Assembly (NCBI GenBank): GCA_024291935.2
Contig: CM044306.1
Span: 9,312,001 to 9,376,000, forward strand
Source of the DNA: Okapia johnstoni
Lineage: Eukaryota; Chordata; Mammalia; Artiodactyla; Giraffidae
Length of the DNA stretch: 64,000 nt
Reading direction: 5' to 3'
Shown here in pieces: positions 11,185 to 24,100 of the stretch (its first letter is position 1; each line of letters begins with the position of its first letter). The notes below the pieces were generated by a model that saw only the letters and a program-made list of their open reading frames with translations, made no database searches and had not been told where the DNA came from. The position numbers and the translations under genes are program-made.

Positions 11185-12388
11185 GGTGGGGGGAGCCTGG
11201 AATTTGAGACCTGATTGACTCAATGCCCACCAGTCTTTGCCAAGGGAAAGCGTTTCACTGAGGCCATGCAAAGCAGAAAACAGGTAATACACATAAGAAG
11301 GGAGAATAAAGTGCATGAAACACCAATCATTTCTAATACTGTAAGAGCAAAAAACCACATAAAGGTGCATTTTAGCAGTCTCCACAGTTAGCATAAGACT
11401 GACACGTCCTTTCAACAACAGTGTGACAGGTGCTAGGAACACACGAGGACAGGAGTCACTGGATTAGGGCTTCTTGTCCTCAAGGACTGTCCTGGGGGCC
11501 AGGAGGGTGGACCCGAAAGCCAGTCCACTAGAGGCTGGAGAACTGGTTAGGAGACGATTCGAATCCAAGAGAAAAATGGCCGTGACTCAAGCTGAGAGCC
11601 AGGCAGTGCGGACAGGAAAGAGGACTTTTCCAGACAGCCAGGTGGAAAGATCAGAATTCCATCACTGACGCGTTGGAGTCACGTAAGGGTGGTGCTGAGC
11701 CTGGCGGGCACGTTTCTGGCTTTGGCATCTGGGTGGATGGTGGGTACCAAGCCTCGGGAGGGACACAGGAATTGGACACAAGTAGGAGGAGGGAAGACAG
11801 AGCTATGAACTCTGTCTGGGCCACAAATTTGCCAGTAGGATATCCATGAGCATCCTCTGCATATATTGATTAGACAATGGGGTATATCGATTGGAGTGGA
11901 TTGATCCTGGCTCCATCTAAGTATCCAGGGCTCACTAGATCCAACAGATTTAACATTTAAGGGACAGAAAAAGAAGTGCTCTTCAGGGAGAGGGGGATGA
12001 ACAGTGCCAAATCCTGAAAAGAAGTCGTGGCAAACACTCATCAAATTTGGGAATTGGATCACTGAGTGTAGTGACGTGTGCAGAAGGCAGACTAAGAGGA
12101 GAATGAAACAGAGGGCAAATCACAGCTAAGTTGAGGGAGAGGGTGGCTGGGAGAGGACATGGAAACAAGGGGGCTTTTTTAGGACGGCAGACACTTGAAC
12201 ATGTTCATGAGAAAGGGAAGGGGGGAAGAGCAAGACACAAGAGGCAGATAGGAGGTGAGGTCCCCGAGGGGTGGGAGAGGTTGATCTGGAGAGCACACTG
12301 AGGTCCCCACAGAGGGTCCTACTGACCATTCTATGTAAGATCAGAATTGTGAGTGTGGTCCCCGCCCAGCAGTGGGGTCAGCATCCTA

Positions 12389-12588
12389 GGGGCTTCCCTG
12401 GTGGCTCAGATGGTAAAGAATCTGCCTGTTGATGCAGGAGACCCCGGTTTGATCCCTGGGTTGGGAAGATCTCCTGGAGAAGAGAATGGCAACCCATTCC
12501 AGCATTCTTGCCAAGAAAATCCCATGGACAGAGGAGCCTGATGGACTAGGAGTCAGATACAACTGAGCGACTAATACTTTCACTTTTC
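12389..12588 (+). mobile_element. Bov-tA SINE
   Basis: Near full-length element from 'ggggcttccctggtggctca' through 'aatcccatggacagaggagc' to 'ctaatactttcac'. Confidence 0.9.
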
Positions 12589-12589
12589 A

Positions 12590-12900
12590 GGAACATGTTA
12601 GAATTGCAAATTATCAGACCTCAGCCCAGACAGGCTGAACCAGAATGTCAGGGGCTGAGGCCCAGCAACCTGTGTTCTCACGACCCCCTGGTGATTCTGA
12701 CCCCCAAACCTGGGACTAGCACAGCAGCTCTCAACACTGGCTGCCCAGTAGGATCACTCAGGAAGGGTTCAAACGCCAATGCCCGAGCCTCACCCTCAAG
12801 AGTCTCGTTTCCTGCACATTCATTGTCAATTAAATTAGCATTAAGTAACTCTCCCAGGTGATTTTGCTGCTCTGTGAGTGTTGGAACCACTAGGTTAGAA
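12590..12900 (+). repeat. MER5-like hAT MITE remnants
   Basis: 'gaattgcaaattatcagacc', 'cccagcaacctgtgttctca' and 'ccctggtgattctga' match MER5A-type sequence. The following 12,728-12,900 ('agctctcaacactggctgcc', 'cccaggtgattttgctg') looks like a second related remnant. These are old, non-autonomous Charlie-group DNA transposons; the family call is from memory. Confidence 0.55.
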
Positions 12901-13221
12901 GGGGAATAGATCACAAGGGGAGGGAAAGCAGCTTTCAGTTTTGGTTTCCTCTGGTTTACTTTGGGGTGGGATGAAAATCATTTGCAAGAGTAAGGGGCAC
13001 ACAGGCAGTTGAGAGGGCACAAACATGCGGTAACTGCAGAAGGGATGGGAGAGCAGGGCCGCCTGAAGACAGAGCCTAATGGAGCATGGCCACCAGCCTC
13101 TACAGCCGGATGGTCCTCCCCAACAGAACCAGTTGGTCCTGAGGCAGTGGGGAAGGGAGGAGCAGGACGTGGCTGGGGCTGGACCAAGCAGGGTGTGTGC
13201 AGTAGGGGCCCCTACAGGTTT

Positions 13222-13386
13222 GTGCGTGCCTGCTAAGTTGCTTCAGTCGTGTCCATCTCTTTGCAACCCTGTGGACTGTAGCCCACCAGGCTGCTCTGTC
13301 CATGGGATTCTCCAGGCAGATATACTGGAGTGGGTTGCCACGCCCTTCTCCAGGGGATCTTCCCAACCCAGGGATCAAACACGTGT
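13222..13386 (-). mobile_element. Bov-tA SINE
   Basis: Reverse-complement Bov-tA: 'cttcagtcgtgtccatctct' to 'cccaacccagggatcaaac'. The tRNA-derived end is lost. Confidence 0.85.
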
Positions 13387-13528
13387 GAACGTGGGTTCAA
13401 GGGAAGGAGCTGGTGCAGGTGACTAGCCACAAGGTCCCGAAGGCCAAGAAGGAATCACATTGCTGAGCTCCCACCAGGTGTCACGTGACACATCCTCAGG
13501 CTGCCCCCCGGGGCGGGGAGAGGATTCG

Positions 13529-13587
13529 CAGAACCTCGTTTCTCCCAGAACCTCGTTTCGTTTCACCCAGAATCTCGTTTCACCCAG
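13529..13587. repeat. Short tandem repeat, three 'agaacctcgtttc' units
   Basis: The motif agaayctcgtttc occurs at 13,530, 13,547 and 13,569, each followed by a pyrimidine-rich ccc segment. It is a small imperfect minisatellite with 17-22 base spacing. Confidence 0.75.
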
Positions 13588-15687
13588 GTCCTGTCTACAC
13601 GCAGGCTGTCCATGCTACCAAGACTGGGCAGGATTCACACCCTGGCCTTCCCCACTCCATCACACCGGCCAGCCTTTCACTGCTCACTCCTGACTCCTGA
13701 GGTTAGGCCGCGCTTCTAATGGATGCTCACCTAGTTCCCCAGGTGTCCAGACAACTGCACTTTTTTAATTGGGAGACTCCAAGCTCCATGGTCATGTCCT
13801 TCGCATACCTGTGGTTCTCCCCATTTCCTGTTCTGATAACATGCTAACATCGCAGGCTTGTCTGCATCATGGCCCCAGAACCTGTCACCCTCCTGCTTCT
13901 CTGGTACGAGGGTACGGTGCCATACCACTCGACTTCCCAAGCCAGAGGTTTTCCCCGGCCCTGAACTTTCCACTGTATTTGTTACCTCTGCTCTCAATTC
14001 CAAGTACCCAGGTGGCCCCACCTGTCTAGTTACTGCCATGTCACAGTTCCAGACAGGAGCACTTCTTGGCCGGCCTGTTGGACTGGTCATCCTCGCCTAT
14101 CTTCTCCACCCCCACCCCCTGGCCTGCACACACATTGTCGTCTGCCTCGGGTGTGTAAAGAGTGAATCAGACCTTGCATTCTCTTGCAGGCACTCACCGG
14201 AGCCTGAAAGACATACAAAGGCTGGAGGGATGAAGTTCCTGCTGAAGTTATCAAGTGAGAAATACCCTGGGCTTTCGCTTTGTCACTTGACAGTGTCTGG
14301 CTGGCCAGGCTCTGGATGGCCGGAGCCTGCTCACTGGCGAATGATCCGTTCACAGCCTCCCCCAGTCTCTGAGGCCACAGCTGGTAGAGCTGGCCCTCCT
14401 TGCTTCTCACCAGAGTTGGCAGCTCTGAGCTTGAGACCACAGGCTGATAGGGGAAACTTGGCCGTGTTTGTCTTCCTCGCACCCAGAACCACAATATGGA
14501 TAGAGCTATGGTCTTGCTTGTATGACCCCTGCGCCCGGATTTGTGGTGGATCAACTCGAGCCGCTGCCCAGCCTGTGATGTGCAACTTTTGGACACAAGC
14601 TTAGCTGGTCAGACAGGCCAGTGAGCTGTAATCTGTCACCCCAAACTCTCGCCCACCTGCTGGGCACCCCCTCTGGTTTGGGTCCAGTTGACACCTTGCT
14701 TCACCTCTTCCTTTGCTGTCATTTTGAGCTATCTGGCCATACCCCCCCAGTGACCAGGAGAGAGTTCTGTGTCTGAGGGCATCCCTGAAGGGAAGCAAGG
14801 GCTGAGGAGCTGTGGGGCTTGGGTACCAAAACCCACCCACCGGAAACCTGCCCCGGACTGCCACCTACTCACTGATACTGCTCTTGCCGCCTGTAACCTT
14901 CCAATCACGGGGGGCTCTGCAGGGCCCCATGCCCCTCCTGGCCTTGCCCCAACTTACAGGACATGTACGATCAGCCAGACTCTGACCTTCCTGCTCGTTA
15001 GGCCCAGCCTGACCAGACCAGCAATGTCCACGTGGGCCACTGCATTCCAGTCCATATGGGAACCAAGCCTTCCTTACCAGGACCTCCAGTGTGTGGCTGA
15101 GGCAGCAGCTGGGCATGTCCACTCAGGCCAGGGCTGAAGGGGACCTGACTACATCATTGTGCCCGAGTCAGGCTGGGAGCAGAGGCAGTGTCCCCAGACT
15201 GGAGGCCTGCATCACCCTTGACAGCTGTCAGAAAAACTCACAGTTTGGTAAAACCTATGATGTCTCCTTCATCTTTACCTGCAAAAATCCAAACATTCGG
15301 TTACAAAAATTTTCAAACAACAGACTTCAGTGGAATGATACTGTTTCCATGTTTCAATCTGATGCTCATTGAAAAGTATCCACAAAGCTCAAGGAGCCAC
15401 TTCAAAAGATTCCTGTCTTCTTAAATTCAGATAAGTGCATGTATAATATTAAGACATTCAGATAAACTTCTTTATTCCTAATGAAGACCTGCTCTAAGCT
15501 TTCTCACACAGACTGCCCAAAGTGGTGCCTGGCTCCCACTCATGGACAGGTGACCAGAAAGCACCCAAGGCTGACCTCGCGTGTGAACGGGGCCAGCAGA
15601 CTGAAGTAGGCGGGGGGCAGGGGTTGGGAGGAACCTTTTAAAAGCCAAAGGGAAAAGACACAGGCAGGTCTCACAAAAACTCGTTAT

Positions 15688-15693
15688 TTTATT
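15688..15693 (-). terminator. USP36: USP36 poly(A) signal AATAAA
   Basis: The minus strand reads AATAAA followed, 25-35 bases downstream, by a TGTGTCTTTT GU/U-rich element, a typical cleavage-site arrangement. Another AATAAA at 15,476-15,471 could serve as a distal alternative. No other gene lies between here and CYTH1. Confidence 0.65.
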
Positions 15694-16749
15694 GCACTGA
15701 GATCTTGGCAATATCTGTGGCCCCTTGGTCCCGGGCCATGAACTGCGGGCTCGTCGCACACACGGGGCCTTGGTGTAACCAGGGGCCCTGGCAGAGAGGC
15801 AGGGAAAGGACTGGGACCACCAGGAGAGGTGCCCCCTTCACAAACACAAAGTTAAATTAAACCCATGTTCTCAGTCAAGTGTCACCCTAAAAGCTTCAGT
15901 TCTTTACCTTGACGTGTATGCACCCAGGATCTGGGCTCACATTCTGGGCCGCTCCTTTCCCTCTCAGTTTGGCCCGTAATTCTCCTCGAGAGGGGAGGAC
16001 TCGCCTACCTAACAGTGAGAAACGCTGTGGAGTCAGGCCAGTGCTCATCACTGCCTAGGAGAAAACAGGTGATATGTTTTCCTCAGAAAAAGGCGTTGTA
16101 ATTATATAGCGGAGAAAGGAAGAGACTGATTTGGAGAAGAGGGAGAGAAAGAAAGGGAGATAAATCCTGTGCGAGCAGACAACAGAATTTTTCTTCTTCC
16201 AACTAACAAAACACAACAAGAATACGGTTGGGGAAACAGTTCACACAGAAATGAATGTTGACATCTTGAGAGGGGAAGAAAATCTTGCCCATGGAGGCAC
16301 CTGCCTTCCCTCCTGAGATGACAAATGACAAAGTCACAGGGCACTAGGGCGGGCCCCTCAGCTCTGAGCAGGCGTGGCTGATGTGCAGGAGTCAGGTCTC
16401 CAGAAAAAGGCTCCCTGGCCAGTCCAGGCAGAGCTCGGTTCCCCTCTGCTGGGGCCAGAGCAGCCCCAGCTCAGGCCACGGGTATTATCCTCCCCACCTT
16501 TTAAGAGAGAAATACAACACCGGGAAAAACAAAAACCATCACCCACATGAAAAAATTAATGTATCTCCCTGTATAAAAAATGGAACGCTTTTTCGATACC
16601 ACCTGGATCCCCCAGGTCCCAGAACAAAGGGCAGAACAAAGGGCAAAGCTCGTTGAGGAAGAAAGCAGGGGATGGATGAGTGCATTGGGCTGCAGGCCGA
16701 GGAGACCACTTGGAGGGCAGGATCAGGCCAGACATCAAGCCACGCCCAC

Positions 16750-16789
16750 AGGAAGTGATCCCAAGAGGAGAGGAAGTGATCCCAAGAGG
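16750..16789. repeat. 21-base tandem duplication in USP36 3'UTR
   Basis: 'aggaagtgatcccaagagg' is present at 16,750 and again at 16,771. The copies are identical over 19 bases. Confidence 0.85.
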
Positions 16790-18018
16790 ACATGTGCTGA
16801 GGGATAAACGTCAGACTTAACTTCTGTACCTTCTACCACTGGGACACTGGTCTTTTTTCTGGACAATATCAGCTCACTGAGTATTTCCCATATTTATTAA
16901 ATTACGAGTTCGCAGGGACAGCTTGAGCAGGAAAAAAAAAAAGGGACTGTGATCGTCTCCAGTTATACAATCATCTTCAATTCAAAAGCACTCACAAAAT
17001 TGAGCAAACGAAGCCGGTATTTGCATATTAGGGAAAGGAGACATATTGCTAATGGAAGCCACAGGCCTGGTCAAAAATACATGTTTTATATCAAGTAGTA
17101 AAATAAAAGGAGGACTCTACCTCAAGAACACCACCTCAGTAAGGACCCCGGGGTTACTGCAGCTGCAAGGGCTGGGGGCAGGAACGGGGAGGTCCAGCAA
17201 AGCCACCTCGGAATAGTAGCAGCCTGAGCAGCAGACGTGTTGTCGCCTCTTTTTGGTGCCCACCCGTCCCACCTCGGCCGTCCGCTGTCCATGGGGGTCT
17301 AGAGTTTCTTGAGCTGGAGAGATGCACTGGCCCCCGCCCCTGCCGCCGAACTCCAAAAGAAGGGAGAGGCTGCAGTGTGGGGCCAGCCTGGGGCTCTGAC
17401 TTTCCGAGGGTGAACAGGTAAGGCATTCAGAGCCCCCGCGGGAGGAAGTGGCAACCGGCCGCACGCTGTCACTTCTGGAGCTCGAGGTCACCCTGGAAGG
17501 CTCGGCCGTGTCCTCCCCACTCTTCCCTGCGGCCCCAGGCTGGATGCTGCCGGCCTCGGCCCCAGCCCGCTTCCCAGGTGTTGTGCTGCCCCCTGCTCCG
17601 TGCATCACCATGCGTTTTGTCACAGTGCACATCGTGTACACCTGGGCTTCTGAACCACAGAAGCCCGGGGCCTCTGCGGGCCATCCCCCCACTGACAGGC
17701 CAGCGAGTCCACGGCAAGCAGCTCTTCAGTCCAGACAGACAGTCCGCGGGGAGCAATGCCGTGTCTCTGGAGGCTGTGGGGGCAGAGAACATGGTTCCTG
17801 ATGGAAAGAGACGAGACCCTGAGGGTCCCACCACCATCCCTGAAGGGTGCGTCCAACACAGGCCACGACAGGTGACTGAGAGGGAGCCCAGAGACAGAGC
17901 ACGCACGCCACATCCCATACCATACACACCACACTCCACACATGTGTGTACACCATCCCCCCACACACGTGCGTGTACACACATGCACACAAACTGACCT
18001 ATCTTGACAGCAGCACAT

Positions 18019-18150
18019 TCAGCGGCGATAGCTAAGACTGGAAGCCTTAGCTGGATGAGTCACAGACCAAAAATTCCGTCTACTCTGAAGTTTCTGGAAG
18101 GCGTTGAAGTTTCTTTTCTTCTCTCTCTTGAATTTTTTCGATTTCTTCTC
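18019..18150 (-). CDS. USP36: USP36 last coding exon (residues 1059-1101)
   Basis: The exon codes for [14 protein letters not shown]... to LSYRR and TGA (18,021-18,019), very close to the human C-terminus. It begins exactly on a codon. The acceptor 'ttgacatAG' has a poor pyrimidine tract and is the weakest site of the gene. The exon itself probably continues to 17,999. Confidence 0.95.
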   Translation of the reverse strand, partial: EKKSKKFKREKKRNFNAFQKLQSRRNFWSVTHPAKASSLSYRR

Positions 18151-21100
18151 CTATGTCAAGAATCACAGTGTCACAATTCCCACAAAGGCCTGCCCCAGGT
18201 CCTGGTGGCTACTTCCGCTTACTGCATGCCAGCTCAAGTCTCAACGTGTGACTTAAGCAGATTTGCTCTCCACGTGACCCTCGGGAGGTGTCCCCATGAC
18301 CCTGACTTCACTGATGGTGGAGCATGAGCAACTGGGGGATGGAGACTCTGCCCCGGCCATGTGGTTCCCAGGCAGCCAGGCTCCAGCCTCGCCCTCGGCC
18401 ACTTCAAACTACCCCCAAAACCCAAGTCCCCCCGCCAGGCGCCACCACGTGTCACACCTTCCCTCGGTCGAACTCTTTATCCCAGTCGTCAATGACCGTG
18501 GCCGTGCGGGTCAGCCTGCTGTCCTGAATGGCGTCCTGACTGACGGCCGACATCTCGCCGTTCCACGTCAAAACTGCAAGGCAGACACGTGCGTCAGGAC
18601 CTGGGTGGGCTCCCACCTGCCCTGGTGATTTACTTCAAGGATGAAGTTTACGTAAGAGGCTGGTCTACTCCTAGTGATTCACCATTTTTGAGTGCCACCT
18701 TCTGGTGAAAACGGACACACAGATAAGAAAAGGAAGAGGGACAGCGTGGGCTCTGGTTTGCAGGACAGTTGATGGTTCTGTCACATGAGCAAACACTGTT
18801 AACTCTCTCTACCACCAATCCTCAAAATTTAGTTTTTGTAAACCCCTGCTCTCATTTGAGAGACAAAGATCTTGTGTTCTGTCTCCAAGTCCGAATTAGA
18901 AAAATAATGTTCTAAATAAGAACGTATAGCATGTGAGCCTGACGAGCCTTTCCGTCCACAGCCTTCCCCATCCCGAGGCACACACTCGCCCTCTCCCCAC
19001 TCCCAGACCCCAGGGGGAAGCTATTCTGGATCCTTCCACAGCATAACCCACCTGCAGGGTTCTTGACCTGCACTCAATGGCTGTGGAGGGCAGAGAGGGT
19101 ACAACTGACATTCACATTCCTTTTCCCGTCTTCAGAGCCAAGCGATCTCTATGCACAAGGCTCAACATAGAAGGCCCACTTCAGGCCTCTCTATCTCCTA
19201 CATAAGCCAATCGCAGGAAGATAGAAGTCAAGTCTCAGAACAGTACCTCTTCTCCCATAAGCTTTATCAGATGAATATTTGAGCAATTCTTGGACCACAT
19301 CAGATTCTCTCTCTCTGTCCCAGGATGCAAGTGGAGCTGGTCCCAGCCCTGCAATCAGAGGAACATTTACATACATTTAAATCACTGAGAAAATGATCAC
19401 ACATCTTTTATTTACAATAGCACTGCAGAACTTACTAATCACAAATTACTGAAAGAATGTGTAAAAGCGAGCTCTTTCTGCCTGCCTGTGGCAAGAGTTA
19501 ATGATCTCTCTTCCTCGCCTATAGGGAACAGGCAGAAACATGGAGCGGACGGAACTGGAGGGACGAGGCCCCTCTTTCCGTCGCCGCCACCACCACCGCC
19601 GCCGCAGCTTGGTGGGGCAGCTCCCGTCTGCCGGCCCTGTCCTCAGAGAGCCTGGCCAGCAAGGAAGGACATCTGCATAGACAGTACTAGCTGCCCTTCA
19701 TCATGGCTCTAGAGACGACATCTGAGCTGGCCCTGGCCTCCGCCCGGCCCCCCAACCACCTCCAACCGCCAGAATGGACTCGCCATCCTAAACACAAGCC
19801 TCACCTCGTCTCTCTGGGCCGCCAACTTGGCAGTGACCTTGTGTTCTTCAGGCTCAGTGCTCTGAGCAGGAGAGCATCTACTGTACACCCCCAGCCTGTT
19901 CCCACCAGCCCCACTGACTGCTCCTCAGCACAGCTCGGGCCCGGTGGTCACGTGGAGCCACGTACAACCCTAGCTCTAGCTGATTCTCAGCCACCAATGC
20001 CCGTCCCCATTTTGGGACTGTGAGTGGGCACACAAGGCGCAGGGTCTCCCTGCAGCCCCGGCACCTCCAGCTTGGCCAGAGGGCTCACAAAACGATGCCA
20101 TGGTCTGGTGACGGTCACTCTCTGCAGCCTTTTCTCCAATGATGCTCTGGCCGCCTGACGCGCCGGCCACTCCTCAGTGCCTAGCAGTTAGTGCTTTGCC
20201 ATGTAATTATCAAAACACCACGTTCATTCATGGCTGTGTTTCTCTGGAGTCCGATACAAACTCCAGATCAATCCCCAGGGGCCAGTGTGCCCCCCAAAGA
20301 ACTAACACAACAGCTGATCCCCTGAGATCTGGGCCCCTTCTGGAGGAGCTGAGGACCTTCTCCTCCGTCTTGTAACAGACACACTTCACCGGGAGAGCCC
20401 AGTGAGTCCCGCCAGCCAGAAAGATAGACAAAACGCGAAAGAGCTGCTTGGCGGGGGCCTCGACCTGGGCAGACCCACAGCACACGGAACCCCAGAAACA
20501 AGAAGCTGCGTGCTTGTCAGACAGGCTCGCAGCTGAGAGAGGCAGAGGCAGGTGAGCTTCTGAACTCAACGCTCCAGGTTCACATGGCAGAGGACACCAC
20601 CGGGCTGGGCGGCCCCGGAGTCATTCCAGTGGGAAGGTTCAGAAGGGAACAGCCCTGAATCAGAAGAAACGCTGGGCTCACAGGACGTGCTGATGTTTAC
20701 GTGTGTCCTATGTTCTCCTGTGGGGTAGATCCGGCTGAAGGATCAGCCAGGTGAGGAGGCCCAGTGGGCAGACGGCTCACATCAGGGCAGAGGTCTCCCC
20801 AGTGAACCGCATCTGCCTCTGGACACACATGGCAGGCTGGCTCCCACCTTCAGCCCCCTCCCTGCCCCGTGCACACCTGTGGGGCGCCCGGGAGCCTGGC
20901 CATTCACAGCTGGCAGGGGCCTGCTCCCAGGAACAGCAGGGCCCCTCTGGCCTTCAGGCTCCTTCTCTTCTCCTTCTTGTCGTGGCTCTTGCTTCTTTTT
21001 TTTCTTTTTCTTTTTCCTCGGTGATGTTTCAACGGTCTCTGGCTGGACAGCGTCCGAGGCAGTGTAGCTCCTGGGAAGTCAGAATGGACAGTCAGCTCCG

Positions 21101-24100
21101 AGCAAACCGAAGCCCAGACACCTCGAGAACTCTGCTGGTGTGTGCCCGGCCCTGCAGAAGAGCCCTGGGAGACACCACCCGAACCCGACCACGACAGAGT
21201 GCGCCAGCAATCCACGGGTGCAGCCCAGGAAAGCACACGAGCGCATTTTTAATCCTCACCGAGGCAAGTCCTACAAACCGGACAACAGGACTCTAGCCCA
21301 GCCCAGCCTGGGTCACGTGACCTCCCAGTACACATGGTACTGGACAGATACAGGACATGCCTCCACTTGCCAAACCCTGGGACACCTGACAACGTGGTCA
21401 CGTCCCAGAGGTCCGGGTGCCTGTATTTCCAGACAGCACCCACCCGGAGCAGACTGTGTGAGTGAGTGGAGGTGCAGGGCCACCTGGCTCCTCGCTCTCA
21501 CCCGTGCCAAGGTGGGTCCCTAGGGAGGCAATCTTCTCCGTCACAGCTCTCTGGTCCCTTTCTCCTTCTCTTCCTGCTGCTCATGTGGCGGCCATCAGTC
21601 ATGCATCCTACGGGCCAGCCGTTCTCCAGGTGCTGGCCGCTCTCTGGCTGGTGTCTGCCCTCTTCCTCTGATTTGTCCACCAGTGGCTCCACCCGGCCCT
21701 CCTTCCTGCACTCGGGGCTCCAGGGTGGCCCCGGTGTCCGCTCCTCCTGCGGGGGGGTGGCGTCCACATCCCCTGTGCGCTTCCTCTTCCTCTTCCTCCT
21801 CTTCCCAGGCAGGGCCGCCACGGCTGTGCAGGTCTCCGAGACACGGCCCCCTTCCATGCGAGTCTTCTTCCTTTTCTTACCAAGGCTCTGGGGGGGCTCG
21901 CTGACCTCTGGCAGCTGGTATGGGGGGGCCCGGAAGGCCCCATTGACCTGAGGCAGAGGTGCAGAGGCAGGCGAGCAGCTCTGTGGGTCTGATGTCCCAA
22001 GAGGTTGGGGGCTCCTGGACAGTGATGGGGGACGGGGGCCGAAGGGGGGCTTCAGATGGCTGGAGGGCCTGGGAGCAGGTGAGACAGCCCTGTAGGGAGA
22101 GGTGGGCAGTGAGGACAGGCTGAGTTCTCCCGCCCTACCCTCCCTCGGGCCCCTCCCTCTCAGTTAAGGATTTTCAATGATTTTCCCCTGTAAACCTCAG
22201 ATATGTATATGTTTCAGAGAAGTTAGAAAACACAGGCTAACAAGCAAATTCAAATCTCAAGATCAAAGTTCATAAAAATCACTACCTATCGCAGTTTCTT
22301 GTCACCTGGTAGTCCAAAGTACTTTTACAAACTCCAGTGTTTTAAACTTTCAATACAAGTGTGTTCAGAGGAAAGCTCTACCAAGCAATAAATGTCCAGC
22401 CTCCACAAGCATCACGTGTCTGAGCACAGGCAGTTAAGTCTTACAAGAAAGGCAGATATAAGCCTACCTGTCTTTTGCTATTACCTTCCTAGGATTTTCC
22501 TCTGAAACTTGGGGTTTATGAAGATTAGGGAGATAGACTTTCCAGCCAGCTATACAGCAAGACGAGCAAGGGGTAGGACTGGACAGGCGAGACTCTTGGC
22601 TCTCCTTCCTGTCAAATGTGTGTGTCGCTAACTTGTGTCTCTGTGTGTTTTTAGTGGCTAAGTCACGTCCGACTCTTCTGCGATCCCATGGACTGTAGCC
22701 CACCAGGTTCCTCTGTCCATGGGATTTCCCAGGCCAGCATACCTGGAGTGGACTGCCATTTCCTTCTCCAGGGGATCTTCCTGACCCAGGGATCAAACCC
22801 GGGTCCCCTGTTGGCAGGCAGATTCTTTACCACTGAGCCATCTGGGAAACCCTTCTGTCAACTATGCAACCATGGAAAAGCCAACTTTCCACCCTGAGCC
22901 ACAATTTTCTCATCTGTGAATGAATGACAATAATGTCCACCTCCAAGGGTTATTAATTAAACAGAACTGTCTCATCGCTGTCTAAATCAGAACAAACTCT
23001 GATGGCCACACAAATTGCATTACGATGTCACGTTACTCTGCATTTTTTGGAATTAAAAAAAAAGTTGTACGTCAAAGAAACACAGGAAAAAAATTCAAAT
23101 ATATGTTGTGAACGTTTAAGGACCTTCCAAGTGCAAAACCCCCGTGCCAGCAGTGAGAGTGGCTGGGGGGGAGGGTGCTGGGGGGAAGGGAACAGCAGGG
23201 CCAAGTTCAGGGCCTTGAATGAGGAGGGCAGGGAGGGCATGATGGCGCCATGTGAATGCCGAACCACCTCATGGCTTTGCCTCGCCTTCTTTCCTTCCTT
23301 CCTCCCTCCCTCCCCAGCCGCCAAAGGCCTTGATAGCCTCTCACTCCTCAGACAGCCATTTATCAGTAACTCTGGGCCTTCTGCCCTCGACACCTGAAGG
23401 GACTCAAGCGTCCCTGTGCAGAGCGGACTGGAAGTCGACAGCCCACAGCTCTGGAAGGGTGTCTACCCAGGATCCTGAAAAGCCCCCAGGAGCCCACTGG
23501 AGCCCACTGGGAATGCCCTGAGGGCCAGGGCGACAGACCCCACCTTGCCCCAAGATAAGCCCCGGAGCGCTGCTCTTGCACGCGGGACTCTGAGCTCACA
23601 CGGCGTCTGTCCAAACACCCACGACCCCCCAACCCCCACCTTCCACTGTGGGGTCCTGTCTTGGCGCTGGGGATCCCCAGGGGATCAGTTCACAGCACGT
23701 CCATCACCAAATGCCCGTGGCAGACGGATGGGAGATGAAGACAGAGTCAAAAAAGAGCCAGGACCGTGGAGACCAAGCTGCCTGTGCCCCGCCGAAGCCC
23801 CTTGGGCAGGAGGACAGAGGAGACTTCTGTGCCGGCCCCACGGGGAGAAGCGCGGCCCTGCTTACCGGATTGCACTGACAGGCCAGGCGGCGGCGACGAC
23901 GGGGTGAGTGGGTTTCCGGGGGTAGGTGAGGTCGGAGAATGGAGAGAGGGCAGGTGGACGGAGGTCATTGCCGGTTGCCCTCCACAGGGTGCTGGCCTGC
24001 AGTTATTGACATAAATAAAAACTTGGTGGTCTAAAAAAGGTTGCCGTGAGTGAGGAGGAAAATAAAAATAAAATTAAAAAAAAAGAAAAGAAAAGAAAAA

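Larger units (their letters stand above)
5521..15660. other. CYTH1-USP36 intergenic interval
   Basis: No gene could be supported here. The interval holds Bov-tA and CHR SINEs, an L1 tail, an LTR-like repeat and a MER5-like DNA-transposon remnant (listed separately), plus a G-rich tract at 7,500-7,550 and unique sequence. Single-frame openings up to 248 codons (13,858-14,604, plus strand) show no recognisable domain and no splice structure. A repeat-free stretch at about 10,690-10,960 is noted under findings. A small non-coding transcript cannot be excluded from sequence alone. Confidence 0.7.
15670..17875 (-). other. USP36: USP36 terminal 3'UTR exon (probable)
   Basis: A good acceptor lies on the minus strand at 17,877-17,876: a pyrimidine-rich stretch ending in ctcAG. 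A donor (GATAG|GTCAGT, GT at 17,998-17,997) lies 20 bases after the stop codon, so a 123-base intron in the 3'UTR is likely. The exon would run to the poly(A) signal at 15,693-15,688. The CA/TG-rich 17,920-17,995 then falls in the small intron. Because the stop codon is within 50 bases of the junction, nonsense-mediated decay would not be expected. The alternative is an unspliced 3'UTR of about 2.3 kb. Within it are a 12-base duplication (16,620-16,645) and a 21-base duplication (16,750-16,789). Confidence 0.6.

Noticed and set aside
13529..13587. CRISPR-like spaced repeats
   Set aside because: Three short imperfect units with similar spacers in a mammalian genome; an ordinary minisatellite.
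13858..14604. A 248-codon plus-strand open frame in the intergenic gap
   Set aside because: No recognisable domain, low-complexity content and no splice partners; probably chance in GC-rich DNA.
17117..17692. A 191-codon minus-strand open frame downstream of the USP36 stop
   Set aside because: It lies in the probable 3'UTR exon and shows no similarity I know. An alternative C-terminus cannot be fully excluded without transcripts.
20751..21296. A 181-codon plus-strand open frame
   Set aside because: It is antisense to the USP36 exon at 20,877-21,070, whose frame is supported by phase and similarity.
21608..22000. Alternative minus-strand frame across the 588-base USP36 exon
   Set aside because: The frame that joins neighbouring exons and matches human USP36 is a different one.
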